A stretch of DNA of 64,000 nucleotides, taken from Caenorhabditis remanei. Taxonomy: Eukaryota; Nematoda; Chromadorea; Rhabditida; Rhabditidae. A program made the position numbers and the translations under genes. Positions 19,523 to 33,500 of the stretch are shown piece by piece. Position 1 is the stretch's first letter. Every line of letters starts with the position of its first letter. The DNA is taken from positions 9,920,001-9,984,000 of the forward strand of contig NC_071331.1 of assembly GCF_010183535.1 (NCBI RefSeq), read 5' to 3'. Under the pieces are notes generated by a model. That model was not told where the DNA came from. It saw only the letters and a list, made by a program, of their open reading frames with translations, and did no database searches.

Positions 19523-22500
19523 CGTAAGTTGTCAGTGTATGGATGAAAATGGTTAATTCAAAGTACTTATTGAGCAGTAGGCCTCAAGAAATACGAGTTT
19601 TCACAGTGGCAACAATCACGGCGCACCAACATTATGCTCGATCATAAATCCAATGCCCTAACAATAAGTTTCCAGAACAAAATAGCATTACTGATATATT
19701 ATTGTCAGAAGATGGACTAGTTGTACTTACAAGAATGCTAAATCAGAAATACTTTTCATATTTCCAAGTATCCATAAAACTCATGTCTCCTCCTCCTCCT
19801 CGTCCTCCTCCAACTATCCCAATGCTAATAGTTGTATTTGAGCGAGAGCGGGTGAAAAGTGATTGAATCCAATCAAGAGAGGGGATAAGAGAGTCTCGGC
19901 CGACTGGGTGCCTAATGGTTCTTGACATATTTGTTGTCGCTCTTTTATTCTCTTTTCTCTCTATCAACACATGGTTTCCACTCCAATATACACTGCCGAT
20001 TTGGAGGATATGCATTCAATGGAGACGTTTTTTTTTAACTGTTTTATGATTGTTTTTTTCTTGCTCACATGTGGGTTTCTGTTAATCATCTTCAAAAATA
20101 AATGGACGTTTTCAAATACTTCTTATATGAAATGTGGGGATATCCAAATAATTGCTGAAAAGTTAGGAAACTGTTGAATGCTTCTTTTTTAAATGGAAAA
20201 ACAGTCACTGAAACACACAAGGTTCGTATGAAAACCCAAGTACTATCCTGGAAACTGACCAGTTCTGATTTTGTGATACTGTAAATCTTTTGAGTCAATA
20301 TTCTCGGCATATTAAACTTTCTGGAAACCAGTTAGTAAAATCATGTAACCGAAACTGTAAATTTTGCATTATAAATTGAGTCAAACTTTTTTAGTATTTC
20401 AGCGATCTTGTTTATAGAATTCCATTTTATGTTTTTATTCCGTTTTCTGAATGGATAACATTTTGCGGTGTTGTTTTCTTTAAATTATTAATTAAGGTTT
20501 CACTACCAACATTAAATGAACATCTATCAAATCTTTTTGATTTTATTGTACATGAAGGAATACATACCCGAGACAAATGAAAGAGGGCGCAGCCTATTTT
20601 GAGAATTCCTTTTTTGAGAGGTTACGCTGTGGTTTGCAAACAAAACACTTCACGAAAGTTTACTCCGATGATGTCTATCAGTTCCAATAAAAGATTCGTT
20701 CTGAATGTAATCAATAATTATAAAATCCCTGTTACAGAACCTTAATTTCCGAGATTTTTTCATACTTTCAATGTTCAGTTCTTTCAATTCTCTTCAATTC
20801 TCTTTTAATATGCACAACTCCAAATTTGCATTTTTCTCAAGTACCAAAATTTCTATACTTCTACATAGCACTTATGGGGCAATTTCATCTGATTCTTAAT
20901 AGGACCAGGTTTCCAATGTTTTCAGATAAAAAACAACGTTTCAGTATAGCATAATTATGAAAATTATTCATTTAAAAAACAATAATAGGCATTTCTTCGT
21001 TTTTCAGCTTCAGTTTATTTTTTGGCCTCGAATAAGTTGACCGAGTATCAGTTCTCTCTTTTTCTTAACGGCACACCATTCACGGGAAAATTCTTTTTTT
21101 CCAAATTTAAAACAAGTGGGATTGTTAATTAGAACCTAGTTACTGTACATTCGTAACTGTTCTAAAAAAATTTTCGGTTCCAGCAATTCTTTTTTTTTCA
21201 TGTTATTATTGGACTTCCAATAGGCCGAAACCCCGAATTGCTTTTGTTTCGAAAATTCTGTTTCAAATTATTAACTTTTTCTTTTTATTAACTTTTTCTC
21301 AAAGATTCGTTCACAACTTCTCTTATTTCCAATATTTCCACAACTAGCAATGCAAGCCTTAATAAGTGGGATCACCTATAACTTTTCAAAATTACTTGAG
21401 GTTCAAATTTTTGAACTAGATTTTTCTTTGATGATAAAAGTAATGAAACTTGGTACCTAGTAACAATGTTTTCGAAAATCCAATGTTTCATTATAGAATG
21501 AACATGAAACACGTTTTTTATACACCATTCTTAGAATTTCAAATTTAGGTTCCTATTTCAATCAGTTCAAGCAGAAAACTTATGTAAAAACTAATTTTTC
21601 AGAAAAAAAAAACATTTTCTATTCCAACAAGTTTACATATTATCCATAGGTTTTTATTGAATGCTTGAATCCATTTGTAAATGAAATTTCAATGTCAGAT
21701 TTACAACTTCTGTGTGAACCAATTTTTCAACCATTCTAGCGTAAGCTTCCCAACAGATCTAGTCTGATCACCACCTCAATCCAATTCATTTTCGATATTT
21801 CCTCAGTTGGTTATGCAAACATTTATAAGCGGCATCATCTCTCATAGACAGTCCGAGAGAGGGAAGTCCACTTGAGAAAGGTAGCAACTTGGAGATGGGA
21901 AGAAGAAGAAAAGAAATAAGGAAGCGTTTTCAATGATTATTTAGATTGATATTTTATTTATATTCCTGCATCCGGGAAGAGTTGCCACTAGACAGGCAGA
22001 GATTACTTCCCGTCTGGCTGTGTTTATCAACTTTTGTATTTGATATGGTGTGGCGGACTCTGAAACAATTTGTAAAATTTTTCTTCAGCTTCAAGTACTA
22101 TGTATACTCAGTCTATTTGATATGTATTTGTTTCTTTAACTCCTCAATCCATTTCTAATGTACAAGAAAAAAGACCGGGGGTCAGATAAGGTACATTAGG
22201 GGGCTAAACCGAAAAATGGATAGTTGCGGGGGGAAAGGACTAGTTGATTAAGACAATGCTCATGTAATTCCACAATTTTGACAAAAAAAATCGATAAAGC
22301 TAAGCATCTATGTGTGATTCTCGTAAAGTTTCCAACGGTGCATAGCAACTAGTAAAAAAATACAAAAACAGTCAAGTTTAATTAATTTTACTGTTCCAAC
22401 GATTGGGTAAAGATTTTGAAATTGACTGTTGGATTATTGTTCCTCATGAAAAATTTGATAAATTTCGAGTGATTTTTGAAAATCGAAAAAATAAATCTGT

Positions 22501-24597
22501 GCTCGGAAAAATTGCACCATGACCGAAAATTGGTGTTAAAAATTGTTGGAAGTACTATTTTTGTTCAAACTATTCCGTTTTTTCTTTTCATTTTGCTCGT
22601 TCCAGTGACGGAAAAATGTCAGTTTTCAGCCGATTCCTTTTTTCAAAAATTGTCGTCAAATATGGCGCATGCAGAAAGAAAAAATTGAGTAGGTCAGCGG
22701 TCGGTCGGTCGGGGGTCGGTCGGGTCGGTCAAAAATTGGACCGTATGGAAGCCTTAATTTGGGTATCAATCTATCACAAACTCTCTGCATTTTTCGTTTC
22801 ATCTGTTCCAGAGACGTTCACCACTTTTATTTATGCGTATGCCCGTGGTCCTTTCGGTTTAAAGAATTTTCTTCGAAGAAGAATTAAAACATTTATCTTT
22901 CTTAAAAATAGTAAACATACATAAAACCGGTCTGTAAAAAAAAGTTGTGGATTACTTATTAAGTGAGAGGAGATGTCATATTTTGATATCTTGCCAATTG
23001 TTTCTTTGTGGACATACTTGTCATTTGACGGACCGGGCCGAGAGAAAAATTTTGCCGGTCCCGTGGAATGTTTTTTAAATTTAATTTTAACACGCCAAAA
23101 ATAATTGTCAAGTATTTTTTATCACTCGATTCACTGTTCAAATACTTAACTTCGTCAGTTCACTCGAGTTACAGCGCAAAATGCCCCAATAACTACAGAA
23201 GCACCTCGAAATCAGCTCTCGGTTATTTGAAATTTTGGTGAAACACACATAAAATATTATTCCCCACCAAACTCCAATTAACACAACACTCTCATACATG
23301 TGTTCTGTTGTTCTTCCCTCTTTGAAGTATCCGCCACCTCCTCAATTCATATTTTTTCATTCTCCCAAAAAGAGACACAATTGTCTACTCCTCCTCTCCA
23401 TTGCTCTTTCTTCCTCTTGAATGCTCGATCCCTTCCTTTGTATTTGCTCAAAATCGTCTCTCCTTTTTCTCTAAATCTCCTGAATATCCATTTTCTTCTC
23501 TTCAATATATCTCATTCTCTCTCCACTTCATTTCCGTCTATATCCAAAAAGAGAGACCCGTTCATATTTCCTCCGGAATAGTTTCATGCAAAAATTGATT
23601 GGGGGTTGATGTTGACGATTTTTTTCAATTAATATTTCTGTTTCAAAATTATCATAAAAATGCAAGAATATTTCAGTTACTGTTGGAATAGCGCTCTTCT
23701 TTAAATTAAAATAAATTTCTCCAATCGTGCAAAGAGCATTTCTTGCTAAATTCATGTTTTTTCTCTTTTCGATGAAACTGTGAATAGTTTTTTTTGTTGT
23801 AAAAAACTGCTTCAACTTTAATTCTTACAACTTCCGAAGAAAAGTCGCTTTTGTTTTAATTCCAACATCCGTTTATGCGAATTTCTCCAAATTGCACAAC
23901 CCAAATGTAATCTACCTAATTTTGAATTTCATGAACAATTATCTGGACTTTCTGTTGACAAAGTCCGTTTTCGCAATCAGTATTTTCTGTTTCATCTAGC
24001 TGGTTTCTAATTGACTAGAATTATGAATTTAATATTTTCGTATTTGCATATGAAACCAAATGAAGATAATAGTTTTCAGTATCAAAAAATGGTTTGAAAT
24101 TGGTTTAAACGGAGGAATAGGCCTTTTTTGAATTTTTTGGCTTAAAAAACTGTTTCGAAACGGCATAAAATAATGAGTGATTTTGTGGATAATTCCATTG
24201 GGAGTTTTTTTGACAAATCTCCGATCACTCTTTGAACTTCAATCAAAAATATATAATTTGATTCCACACTCCTGTTCCTGATTATTTATTCTTGCTCCTA
24301 TATTCAGAAAGAATTCGTTAAAAAATTATAAACTATATAAAGAGCTCTTCAGATTTTTTAATGAGTTTTACATATTTGAAATTATGGGCCGACCGAAAAG
24401 ACCGTGAAACCCTCTACAGTTAAATAATTTCAACTAAAAACAAAAAAAAAACTGTTTCCAAACTGTTATGTTTCTCGTCATGTTGGGGGACTTTTACTGT
24501 TTTTTCTGAGAACTGCTCCACAGTTTTGTATAATTGCCTTAACATTTTGCCCAGGAAATCATTTGCTCCATTCACCGCTATATGAACTAAAATCTCC
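19523..24597 (+). other. Unit A long non-coding stretch, homologous to 37245-44210
   Basis: About 5 kb without a supportable gene. It aligns with unit B with many small indels and lacks unit B's three large MITEs. Notable pieces: a CTCCTCCTC microsatellite near 19785-19812; a CT-rich strip 23330-23580; and two weak MITE remnants (22690-22756, ending GTATGGAAGCC; 23010-23120, with ATACTTGTCA...TTGTCAAGTAT). It may hold upstream introns or promoter of the host gene. Nothing in it is conserved in a coding pattern that I could see. Confidence 0.5.
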
Positions 24598-24605
24598 GTG
24601 TTTTC

Positions 24606-25172
24606 GGCTCTATTGGCAAAGAATGGTCCCAACCGCAAAAAACGGTCCCAACCGCAAAGAATGGTCCCAACCGCAAAGAATGGTCCCAAAATTTTGTGTG
24701 ACCCAAATTTCCGAATTACATGGTCCCAACCGCAAAGAATGGTCCCAACCGCAAAGGATGGTCCCAAAATTTTGGGTGACCCAACTTTCAGAATTGAATG
24801 GTCCCTACCGCAAAGAATGGTCCCTCAAAATTGATACGAAAAACGTTTCACCATTCTCTTAGGCTTAGGTTTCTTAGAAATTGGGAAAAAATTGACAAAT
24901 ACGATTAATAATCGGTTTTGTCAATTTTTTCACCAATTTCTAAGAAACCTAAGCCTAAGAGAATGGTGAAAAGTTTTTCGTATCAATTTTGAAGGACCAT
25001 TCTTTGCGGTAGGGACCATTCAATTCGGAAACTTGTGTCACCCGAAATTTTGGGACCATTCTTTGCGGTTGGGACCATTCTTTGCGGTAGGGACCATGTA
25101 ATTCTTTGGGACCGTTCTTTTATTTTTTGGGACCGTTCTTTGCGGTTGGGACCATTATTTGCCAATAGAGCC
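24606..25172. mobile_element. Fold-back MITE with GGTCCCAACCGCAAAGAAT subrepeats (unit A)
   Basis: TIR GGCTCTATTGGCAAAGAATG and its complement, perfect 8-bp duplication GTGTTTTC at 24598-24605 and 25173-25180. Unit B is empty here (about 44205). Each arm repeats the 19-mer TGGTCCCAACCGCAAAGAA several times, and the arms meet in a long AT-rich palindrome around 24900. Open frames rich in NRKEWSQPQRM are translations of the subrepeats. Confidence 0.93.
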
Positions 25173-27733
25173 GTGTTTTCTTTCAGTATTTCTTCATCTA
25201 CCAGCATCAACACGGTCATCAACAACATCCCCTAGAAGACACCTTCCCCCACACAATCGGATTGATATCAAATAAATGAAATGCAACATGATAACAAAAG
25301 GTGAACTAAACTTCTTGAGAGAAGAGATGGAAAAAGTCAAAAAGTGAGAGAAAAAAGAGAAAGAAAATAAGGAATACCTGTGAGAATTAGACGATTTCGG
25401 TGGCTATCTCTTGTTCTCATCTCATCAAAAAATGGAAACGGAATCGATCTTTTTCACGATTTCTTGTTTTAAAACTGACAGAAATCTGTGAACATTTCTT
25501 TAGTGGTTATTTTTATACTTTTTGGTTGATTTTTAACTTTTTTCGTATTTTGTTCACTGTTTCACACAGATGACATCAGCTATACTTTATCAACATTAAT
25601 TAGTTATTGTCTCCTTGAAGGTTAAAAATCAAATAATAAATTTAGGTATGAGTTTTTAATTCCCAATTTACTTAATTAAATTTCCAGACCCCAAATCTCG
25701 CCGACTATCCGAAGACACTCATCCAACGTGAAAACGTATGACGCTATTCAATTCCGGGATAAATTGAGAAGAGGTTCGTTATAGTTTTAAAATAATAATT
25801 GCCGTTCTTAACAAAAAACTGGTGGCAATCAATTATTTTTACAAACAATTTGAAACACAAAATTTTTCTGAAAATGTGAGAAGTTCGGTTTCAAAATGTT
25901 GTGATAGAACTGAATTTTTGTCTTCTAAAATAATAAACACATCAGATGGCCATAATTTTTTTTAACGTTTTGTTCTAGAATTGCAGTTAAGTGTGGATGA
26001 ATCATTGAAGAATGAAATACCTTTAAAAGAATTTCCTGAAAGTGAGTCCAAAAAGTAACAAGAGATTTTTGGCAATTTGACGGCTCATCCCTTTCTTTAC
26101 AAGATTTATTGAACCCACTTTCAATGGAATTCAAACTCTCTCTGGGATTATGCGTCAACCACCTGAACGATCAGAAATTATTTCTCTCTCCCTTGAATAC
26201 AATTTTGTGGAAACAGAAACGTTTTTTTCTTGAAAATTTGAAAATTTCAGTCTCAAAATGTTGTGTTAAAACGGATCAATGTAGGTTACCATCTCAAGCT
26301 GCTTTTCTCGAGTTTTCACCGCACAATAAATCAACCGGAACTGTCAGAAATCAGATTAAAACTGTATATCTGAAACAGTGGTCAAGCGAAAAAGTCCTTC
26401 CACTGATTTTGAACTTTTTGAATCTCTGGCCAAAATCATATCACATATGTCTGATTTCATTCCCTATTACATAAATATCCAGTCGAAACATTCACTAATT
26501 TTAGTGGTATTATTTAATCGTTAAACCAATATTGTGACACCGAAAATATTCTGGATAATGGAAATATATCTTTCATAGTGTTCTGTTACATAGAATGGAG
26601 CTTGATGTTCTGAAATGAGACGCTCTCCCGAAGTTCCAATCAGATTTATTCTCGGAGCACAGTGGATTACAATCAATTCCGGAGAAAAAACGATTTTAAC
26701 ACAAACATCTGAAACATATTCCAAATTTTTCGGCTGTTTTAGAATTTCCTGAAGTCCAAACTCCATTTCACAATTTCTTTTTCATTCCAAATAATCATTT
26801 CAGGTGTATCGTTAGAAAATATCGGTCCACATCGTGTCTGTTTCTATCCACAACCAACACCATCCCACCGCAATCCACCAAACGCAAATCGTCCGGTTAT
26901 ATTCTCAAAGGTATGTTCTCCTTGAAGATGTCATTGTGTCTAATGAAATCAATTTTTGATTGAAAACTCACTGAAACATAAATTAATCTGATATTTCGAC
27001 TATTTGACTTTTCAGAAATATATGAATCAATCGATGAATTGAACTCCTCATTAAGAAATAACTGAACCAGAAAGTATTTAGATTTTTCTACTTAAGACAA
27101 TTATGATCCTTCTCTATCCTATTCTGAATCCGTATAATTCCAATTTTCAGAATCCCATTGGCTCAGCATCGAAAAACATCAGCCGAAAAGTTTCCAGTTA
27201 CTCAAAAATGTCAAGTTTGGCGAGAGTTGCATGGGTAAGTGGTTCTGGGTTTCGAAAATGAGGCATAAAAGTGTTGTCCTAGTAGCACACTAGTCAGTAA
27301 GAAAGTTTTCAAGAGATATGAGTTATATTTGAAACAGTTAATTTAAAAAAAAACATTATTCAGCTAAACCACGTATGTATTTATAAATCGGGGTTTATGA
27401 TAAACCAAGCATTGAATATTGTGTTTTTTTTAGCATTATAATCGTATAACTCGGTAGTTATAGTGGTTGAGGAGTAAAAGTGATTGTGAAACAGAACCTT
27501 GTTGAAAGTCACTGTTTTGCATTACAAGTTTTATTGATGACAGTATTCTCCAATATTCATTTTATACAAAATAATAAAATTAGATCACATATAAATTTAA
27601 ATATGTCAATGCACAGCCATGTTGCTGAAATAACTTGAAATTGTAGTGAAACTGAAATTTCGAAATTTTTGTTTTGTTATAAATATTCCACCTGTTTCGT
27701 GATTGTTATAAATGATGTGTCGCCCAGGAAGGA

Positions 27734-28661
27734 CTCAGGTATTTTTTGGCGAGGGTTGGGCAGTGAAAATGTTAAAAGGGCCATGTGGCCATTGAATAAG
27801 GCAAATTGCCCACAAAAAGGGCCACATGGCCCAGTGGGCACTAGTTTGGCGCGGGTTGGGCACAAGCTGGAGAGTTGGTGGCCGAAAGGAGAGGCTGGTT
27901 GGATGTGGGCACGAGTTGGGCACCTGTTTGGCCCCGGTTGGGCACCACATTGGCGCGAAGTGGGCACAAGTTGAGAAATTGCGCTCTACAGCACACGCTG
28001 ATTTTTCACCACGTTTTTTCTAATTTATTTCATTTCTTTTTTAATTCTTTCGTCCTTCTATTTTATGCTACTTTTTTCAATTAGAATATGAGACAATCTA
28101 CACAGATCCGCCACTAAAACAGGTAAGAAGCTACTATTTTTTTTTTTTCTTTCAATTTTTGACAAATTTCAGCTTAACGAGAAATAAATTCAACAATACG
28201 AGCATCATCATCAACTATGCGCTTCGGCTACTCCACTGCTCGTCTCGGCTAATTTTCGCATTTACTTTAGATTTTTACTTTTAATTCGTATATTTGTAGC
28301 TTTTACTAAAAATTATATTCTTTTCCTGTATTCCTATTCCCCATTTTACAGTTTGAAAAATTCTAGGTTTATTTTATCTTATTACTCCCCATTATTACTG
28401 AAATTATTATTTTGTGTTTAATTTTGATGAATAAATAGTACAAAAGTACAAAAAAGTGTAATTTGGTTAATTATAGGCTAAATGGTAAGGAGAGAAAGGA
28501 GAGGAATGTCGCTCGTTGTACCAAATCTCGGCACTTTGCCCACGAAATGGGCCATGTGGCCCTCAAAATCGGCACGAGTGCCGGCGTAGGGCAGGCGCCG
28601 CGGCCCTTTTCTCTGGGCCATGCTGCCCATTTCGTGGGCAAAGTGCGAAAAAATACCTGAG
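27734..28661. mobile_element. Transposon carrying a captured gene 3' end
   Basis: TIR CTCAGGTATTTTTT...AAAAAATACCTGAG. Unit B continues uninterrupted (about 47008). Flanking bases are GGA/GGA or GGAC/GGAG depending on the exact end, so the target duplication is 3-4 bp at most. Internal palindromes include GGCACTTTGCCCACGAAATG and its complement (28530-28645) and GGGCCACATGGCCC. Between them sits a host-like exon-intron-exon-UTR block (28085-28450). Confidence 0.8.
28085..28187 (+). pseudogene. Captured last two exons of an unknown gene
   Basis: TTAG acceptor, 38-nt exon 28085-28122, a 50-nt intron with GTAAGA donor and TTTCAG acceptor (28123-28172), then a short exon to TAA at 28187. Reading: YETIYTDPPLKQ-LNEK-stop. 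A 3'-UTR-like sequence with AATAAA near 28433 follows. The source gene is not identifiable from 16 residues. Confidence 0.5.
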
Positions 28662-29054
28662 GAGAGTTTCTATTCTTGTTGGACACCAATTGGTTTTAGA
28701 ATGAACTTTAGTTAAAAAGATGGTCAAAAAGAATAACTCTACCAAAATAAGCTTGAGCTACCATCACTTTTCCAACTAACCGAAGTCCTGGTTGCGGGAC
28801 ATTTGCAAACCAGACATTTGGCAACCTTGACGTTTTGACATTAGAATTTTTTTTATTCCGAAAACCAAAACTTTTATTCCGAAAACCAAACGTGAATTTC
28901 CTCGGTCCATGTAAAAATTTTTGAACTCCCAATTTCGAAATGACAAGGTTTCGAAATGTCTAGTTTCTAAATGATCGGTTTGGAAACCTCTTTGCCCCGA
29001 AGCCAAAATCCTTGATGTCTCTCATAAGTCCAAAAAAACCGGAAAAAACGACCA

Positions 29055-29976
29055 CCAATATCTAAAATTGAATGATATGTCGATTCCAGCTGTGACCACA
29101 GTCCGCGATCTCGGAATCTATTTCTCCAGTCAACTTAGCTTTACTCATCATCACGCTCTGATTATTCGGAAAGCTCATCAAAGGATTAATATATTTTTTT
29201 CGGTCCTAAAATATGCGTCGTGGAAAGTATTCATCAAATGTTACGTGGTTTACATTCGTCCTCTACTGGAATATGGCACTGTGGTCACATCACCTATTCA
29301 TAAGGAGAATGTCATAATGCTGGAATCAGTCCAGAAGTCTTTTGTTTTCAGAGTTTATAGGAAATTCAATACGTCGTACTCATCGTATTTCGAGGCTCTT
29401 GAAGAATGTGATCTAAAATCACTGGAACATCGCAGACTATGTATTGATTTAATCTTCACCTATAAACTGATGGTTACCAAGGAAATTATTATTGATGATC
29501 CTATAATCGAATTTTTTATCATTCAAGGCTAAGGCGGCATAGATATTATCTCAAATCTCTAACTACGAACTCGAATAAATTATCTTCTCAAATACTCTCT
29601 AATAGAGTTCTCCGTTGTTGGAATTCTTTATCAGAATTGGTGTTTCCGGTTAAACCGAGCACAGCTGTCTTTAAGAGCAGAATATGTAAATATGATCTCA
29701 ATCATTTCCTGTCATTAAACCCAACAAATTATTTACTTTACTTTACCTCCTATGGATAGTGGAGCTAATCTCGAGGTAGCAGAAAGTGCAGAAAACTATT
29801 TTTTCTTATTAAAAAGTAGTTTTTTGCTTTTTTTTGCTACCGCTAGAATAGGCCCATTATCATTATGTATGTATTCTTTCTCTTTTTACTAACCATCTCT
29901 TACATGTAAATTCTAAAACCATTCCATTTTCTCGTGTCAGCGGTTTCCGCCCTTCGATGAAATAAAGAAATTAAAT
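29055..29976 (+). mobile_element. 5'-truncated LINE tail in unit A
   Basis: Reverse-transcriptase C-terminal region: AVTTVRDLGIYFSSQLSF, YIRPLLEYGTVVTS, LESVQKSFVFRVYRKFN. After one frameshift at about 29510-29525 comes LSNRVLRCWNSLSELVFPVK. The 3' UTR ends GCCCTTCGATGAAATAAAG, like the LINE at 14898-15408 (GCCCTTCATCTCAATAAA). Unit B lacks it (about 47325). The 5' boundary is uncertain by some 10 bp. Confidence 0.82.
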
Positions 29977-30553
29977 ATCCCGGGTCAAAATATAAAATAT
30001 CAGAGAAACTGGAAAGTTGAAAAATATGAATATCATAACTTCATCATGTGTATATGTTGGTCGTTTGGACGACAGTGGGGGAAGCGGGGACAGAAAGAGA
30101 GAGAGTGGTTTCATTTCAAATATACAAAATATATTCAAAAACTCTCTTTCTCGTCTCTTCTATCTATATAACGTGTGAATCATACACAACCATTCTCTTT
30201 TTGATATTCTTCTTTTTTTTGTCTCTTACCTATTGACTCGCACCTGGAATTCATATAGTTCGCTGAAAATTTTGTTGAAATTCGAAAAATGACGTCGAGG
30301 CGTCCTGGTTTGAGCCATTTCTTTGCAAGTTTGGATACGGATTCGGCGCTTTATGAGAGTAATTTGGTAGGTCAACGATATTTGACCTACCTTGGGATTG
30401 AGAATGTTGATCAGAAATTTGCTTCTTTCAAGTTTTGAGTAGTCATTCGAAACGTTATTTCGGTTTGTTAGATTCAAGTGATTTTCTAAATTTTCCAGCT
30501 CCGACCGTACCCAGGAGATCCGATGCATGCTGCCACGTTGCCAAGGAATTATG

Positions 30554-33500
30554 GTATGTTTTGGTTTCTTTTGAAATTCTTCCGTTTCAAATAATTGGCA
30601 AAAAGATTAGAGGAAAATTGGAGATACTTCGGTGCAGCTGGACTGTGGATAATTTTTCGTAACACGCATAACCTGGCCTAGATGAATTAGACTCCGCCCT
30701 TCTAACAAGAGTTCTCTGTTGCTGACTTGGCTGAAATTGATACACTTTGCAGTGATTCTAGTTTCTCATATTTTCAGGTTTTATCACAAGTTAATCAGTT
30801 AAAATTGAACTATGTCCAAATGTGGTCATCTATTCATTACAGTTTCTTAGTTTTCTTAAATTTATACGGTTTTACAACTGAATGGTTCATTCTGTATTCT
30901 AGTTTGCTCTCCTGTACTTTATTATTGAAACAAATACTTACTAGGGAAGGATCCCTAGTCGAGATGGAGTTACAGGTTTAAATTTATATATCACTAGAAC
31001 GGAAATTTTGCGCTGTTTTCAAATCTGTATTTTAATTTTGCTCAACGATCTCAAGGAAAAGTTATTAGCGTTACTGTGGCTTTTCAGTGAAAAAAAACTG
31101 AGAATGGTGGTGTAGGGAAGGAGGTTTAGTCGCCGTTAGGCGACGTAAACCGACTGGTTTTATAATTATTGATCATAACCTGAACGAATCTTCCTTTGGA
31201 ACTGATAGATATTATTACACTCTTTCTTTCAGCTCTCTCGGGGATGTGTAGTGAAGTCAGCGATAATCAAATCAAAGTGGTTTGATGTTCATTTAATGTT
31301 GGCAGTGAAACTTTAATTAATGGTTTGAAGATAACAATACTTATAACCACAAAATATTTAATACTCAAAAATGCAATAAAAAATGGAATTTAAAAAACCA
31401 GACCACTAAAAAAATCGACTCAAGATTTACAGTTTCCACAACATGGTTTTTCTTACTAGTTGGTAGAAAGTTTAATTTTTCAATAATGCCGACTCAAAAG
31501 ATTTACAGTATCACAAAATCAGAACTGGTCAGTTTCCAGGATAGTACTTTTCCAATTTCAAATTTAAATTACAGTTTTTCTGCAAACGATCACAATTTCT
31601 TATTGGATTTCTTTCTAAGCTCATCGTTGAGGAATCGAAACTTTTCTTGTAAATATCCGTGTTAAAGGAGTATCGTGAAACGTTGGATCTTTCGAGTATC
31701 AATAGAAATTGAGAGGTACCAAGTTTTCCACTGTTTCGGAAACAGAATTTTTGCAGAAAATTATCTGTTAGTTTTAATTGTCTTGTAATTTTAGTTGTCT
31801 TTTTTCGGTTTAGCTGTGTCGACAAATTATTTTCTAATCAAGTTCCATCAGAAATTGATTTATAACCAGAAATTGTAATTTTTCAAAGTCACGAATTATT
31901 TCTAACGCTGTGAATTTATATTGTTTTTCTAACCTGATATTATATCATGTAACCTGTTTTCTTTTTAGTGTGACCGAGTCTCATTGTAGTTTTTATCCGC
32001 TCAAGCTCTCACTCACTTTCATTTATAAAAAAACTCTATAGTGTCTCATTAATTTTACAATGATAACTTCACCTTGTCTAGTAACAGCAATTTCTTGGTG
32101 TCTGTTTCAAATTTCGCGTTTCAGTGCAACTCTATTGGTTTAGGTTGTTCCATGTTTTTTTTTACCTCAAACGGGAAGTGTAATGAAAAATAATTTACCT
32201 GTTTTCTGGTTTTCATAGAAATTCGTTATACTCGAATTATTCAATTCTAGTAGTTTTTGTTATTGCAAACTGCGAAGGGTACTGTACAGTTTGATTACCG
32301 CGATTTTTGTACCTCAACTTGAAAATTTTGAAAATTGGTGCAGCGTTATTTAAAATCCTATCGGAATTGAAATTAAAAGTGACTGTTTGTCACAAATTTG
32401 AAACTGTGGAAAAATTTTCCGTTTCCAAACCAATTGTAAGTTGAGAGAATTACTTTAATTCTGCATAGACTTATAAGGGAAGTCTTTGGAGACGCCACTT
32501 TCAAACAACCTATAAATTTGGTCATAGGTGTTTTCGACCACGGGGAGTCCATTTCTGCAGTCAAAATCTTCTAAATGTGTCTGCGAGCCGGTGTCTGTTT
32601 TTAACATAATTTTTTGTTAAGTGTATTAGAAAGCACAGGTATCATAATATGTATCATAAATATTATTTTGAATGAAACTCACAGTTTGCAATTTAGGAAT
32701 CACAGTAAACTAAGATTCATTGAGCTGAAAATCAATTCCATATCGTTTTAAACTTGAATTTGGAAAATTTATATGTAGCTTTTGTAGCAGTCGTCATTTT
32801 TGCCAAAAAAACATTGAATTTCTTTAAAACTTTTGATCTCCGATACGAATGTAATCTCAAATAGTATTAGGGAGAAATCATGCATGTGAAATCGTATTTA
32901 ATTTTTGCACTCTTCATAATTTATATGTTGTTAATTGCCACTGATTAGAACGTCGCAACCGGACCTTTTGAAACCGGACATCTGGTTTCGAAATGTCCTG
33001 TTTCGAAATGTCCGATTTCAAAATGCCCGCTTGCTGTCATGTTCGTTCACGTTGAAGTCTTTTCATCATTAAAGTCTTTTCATCATTAGAATTTCGGTGA
33101 ACAACGATGTTTGCCAAACTTAACTCCGGTTTCTTTTTTGTGAAACCGGGAAAAATTTCACCGGTGAAAAATAACCGGATTTTCGCCGGTTTCTTCACCG
33201 GTGGAGCACACTGGACGTATTATTTTAATTTTTCTCAGTTTCTCAAACTTATGTAGGTTGAGCTTTCGGCTTGTCAAGATTTTTGATGAGCAAATTTCGG
33301 TGGTACCTTTTTCCAAAAGTTGCCCTTCACCCTCTCAAACGTTTGCCTTTCCGGAACTGATGTGCATTGAAAAATACGTGAAAAAATTAAGAGACTTTGG
33401 CTTGCATTCCTACTGATAGTGAGTTCTGAAACGAGCATGGCTCTGGAAAGGGATAGTTCTGGAATGGGAATGTTCTGGAAAAACATACCACCTATATAAA

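Noticed and set aside
24420..25235. Frames with FGTILCGWDHS or NRKEWSQPQRM
   Set aside because: Produced by the 19-mer subrepeats of the fold-back MITE; the same text appears at 40449-41313 on both strands.
27677..28023. Frames rich in GPCGPF or WARVGHLFGPGW
   Set aside because: Come from the GGGCCACATGGCCC-type palindromic repeats of the captured-gene transposon.
31124..31152. Small hairpin GTTTAGTCGCC/GGCGACGTAAAC as a possible small RNA or terminator
   Set aside because: The stem has mismatches and there is no unit B counterpart or promoter to support a function.
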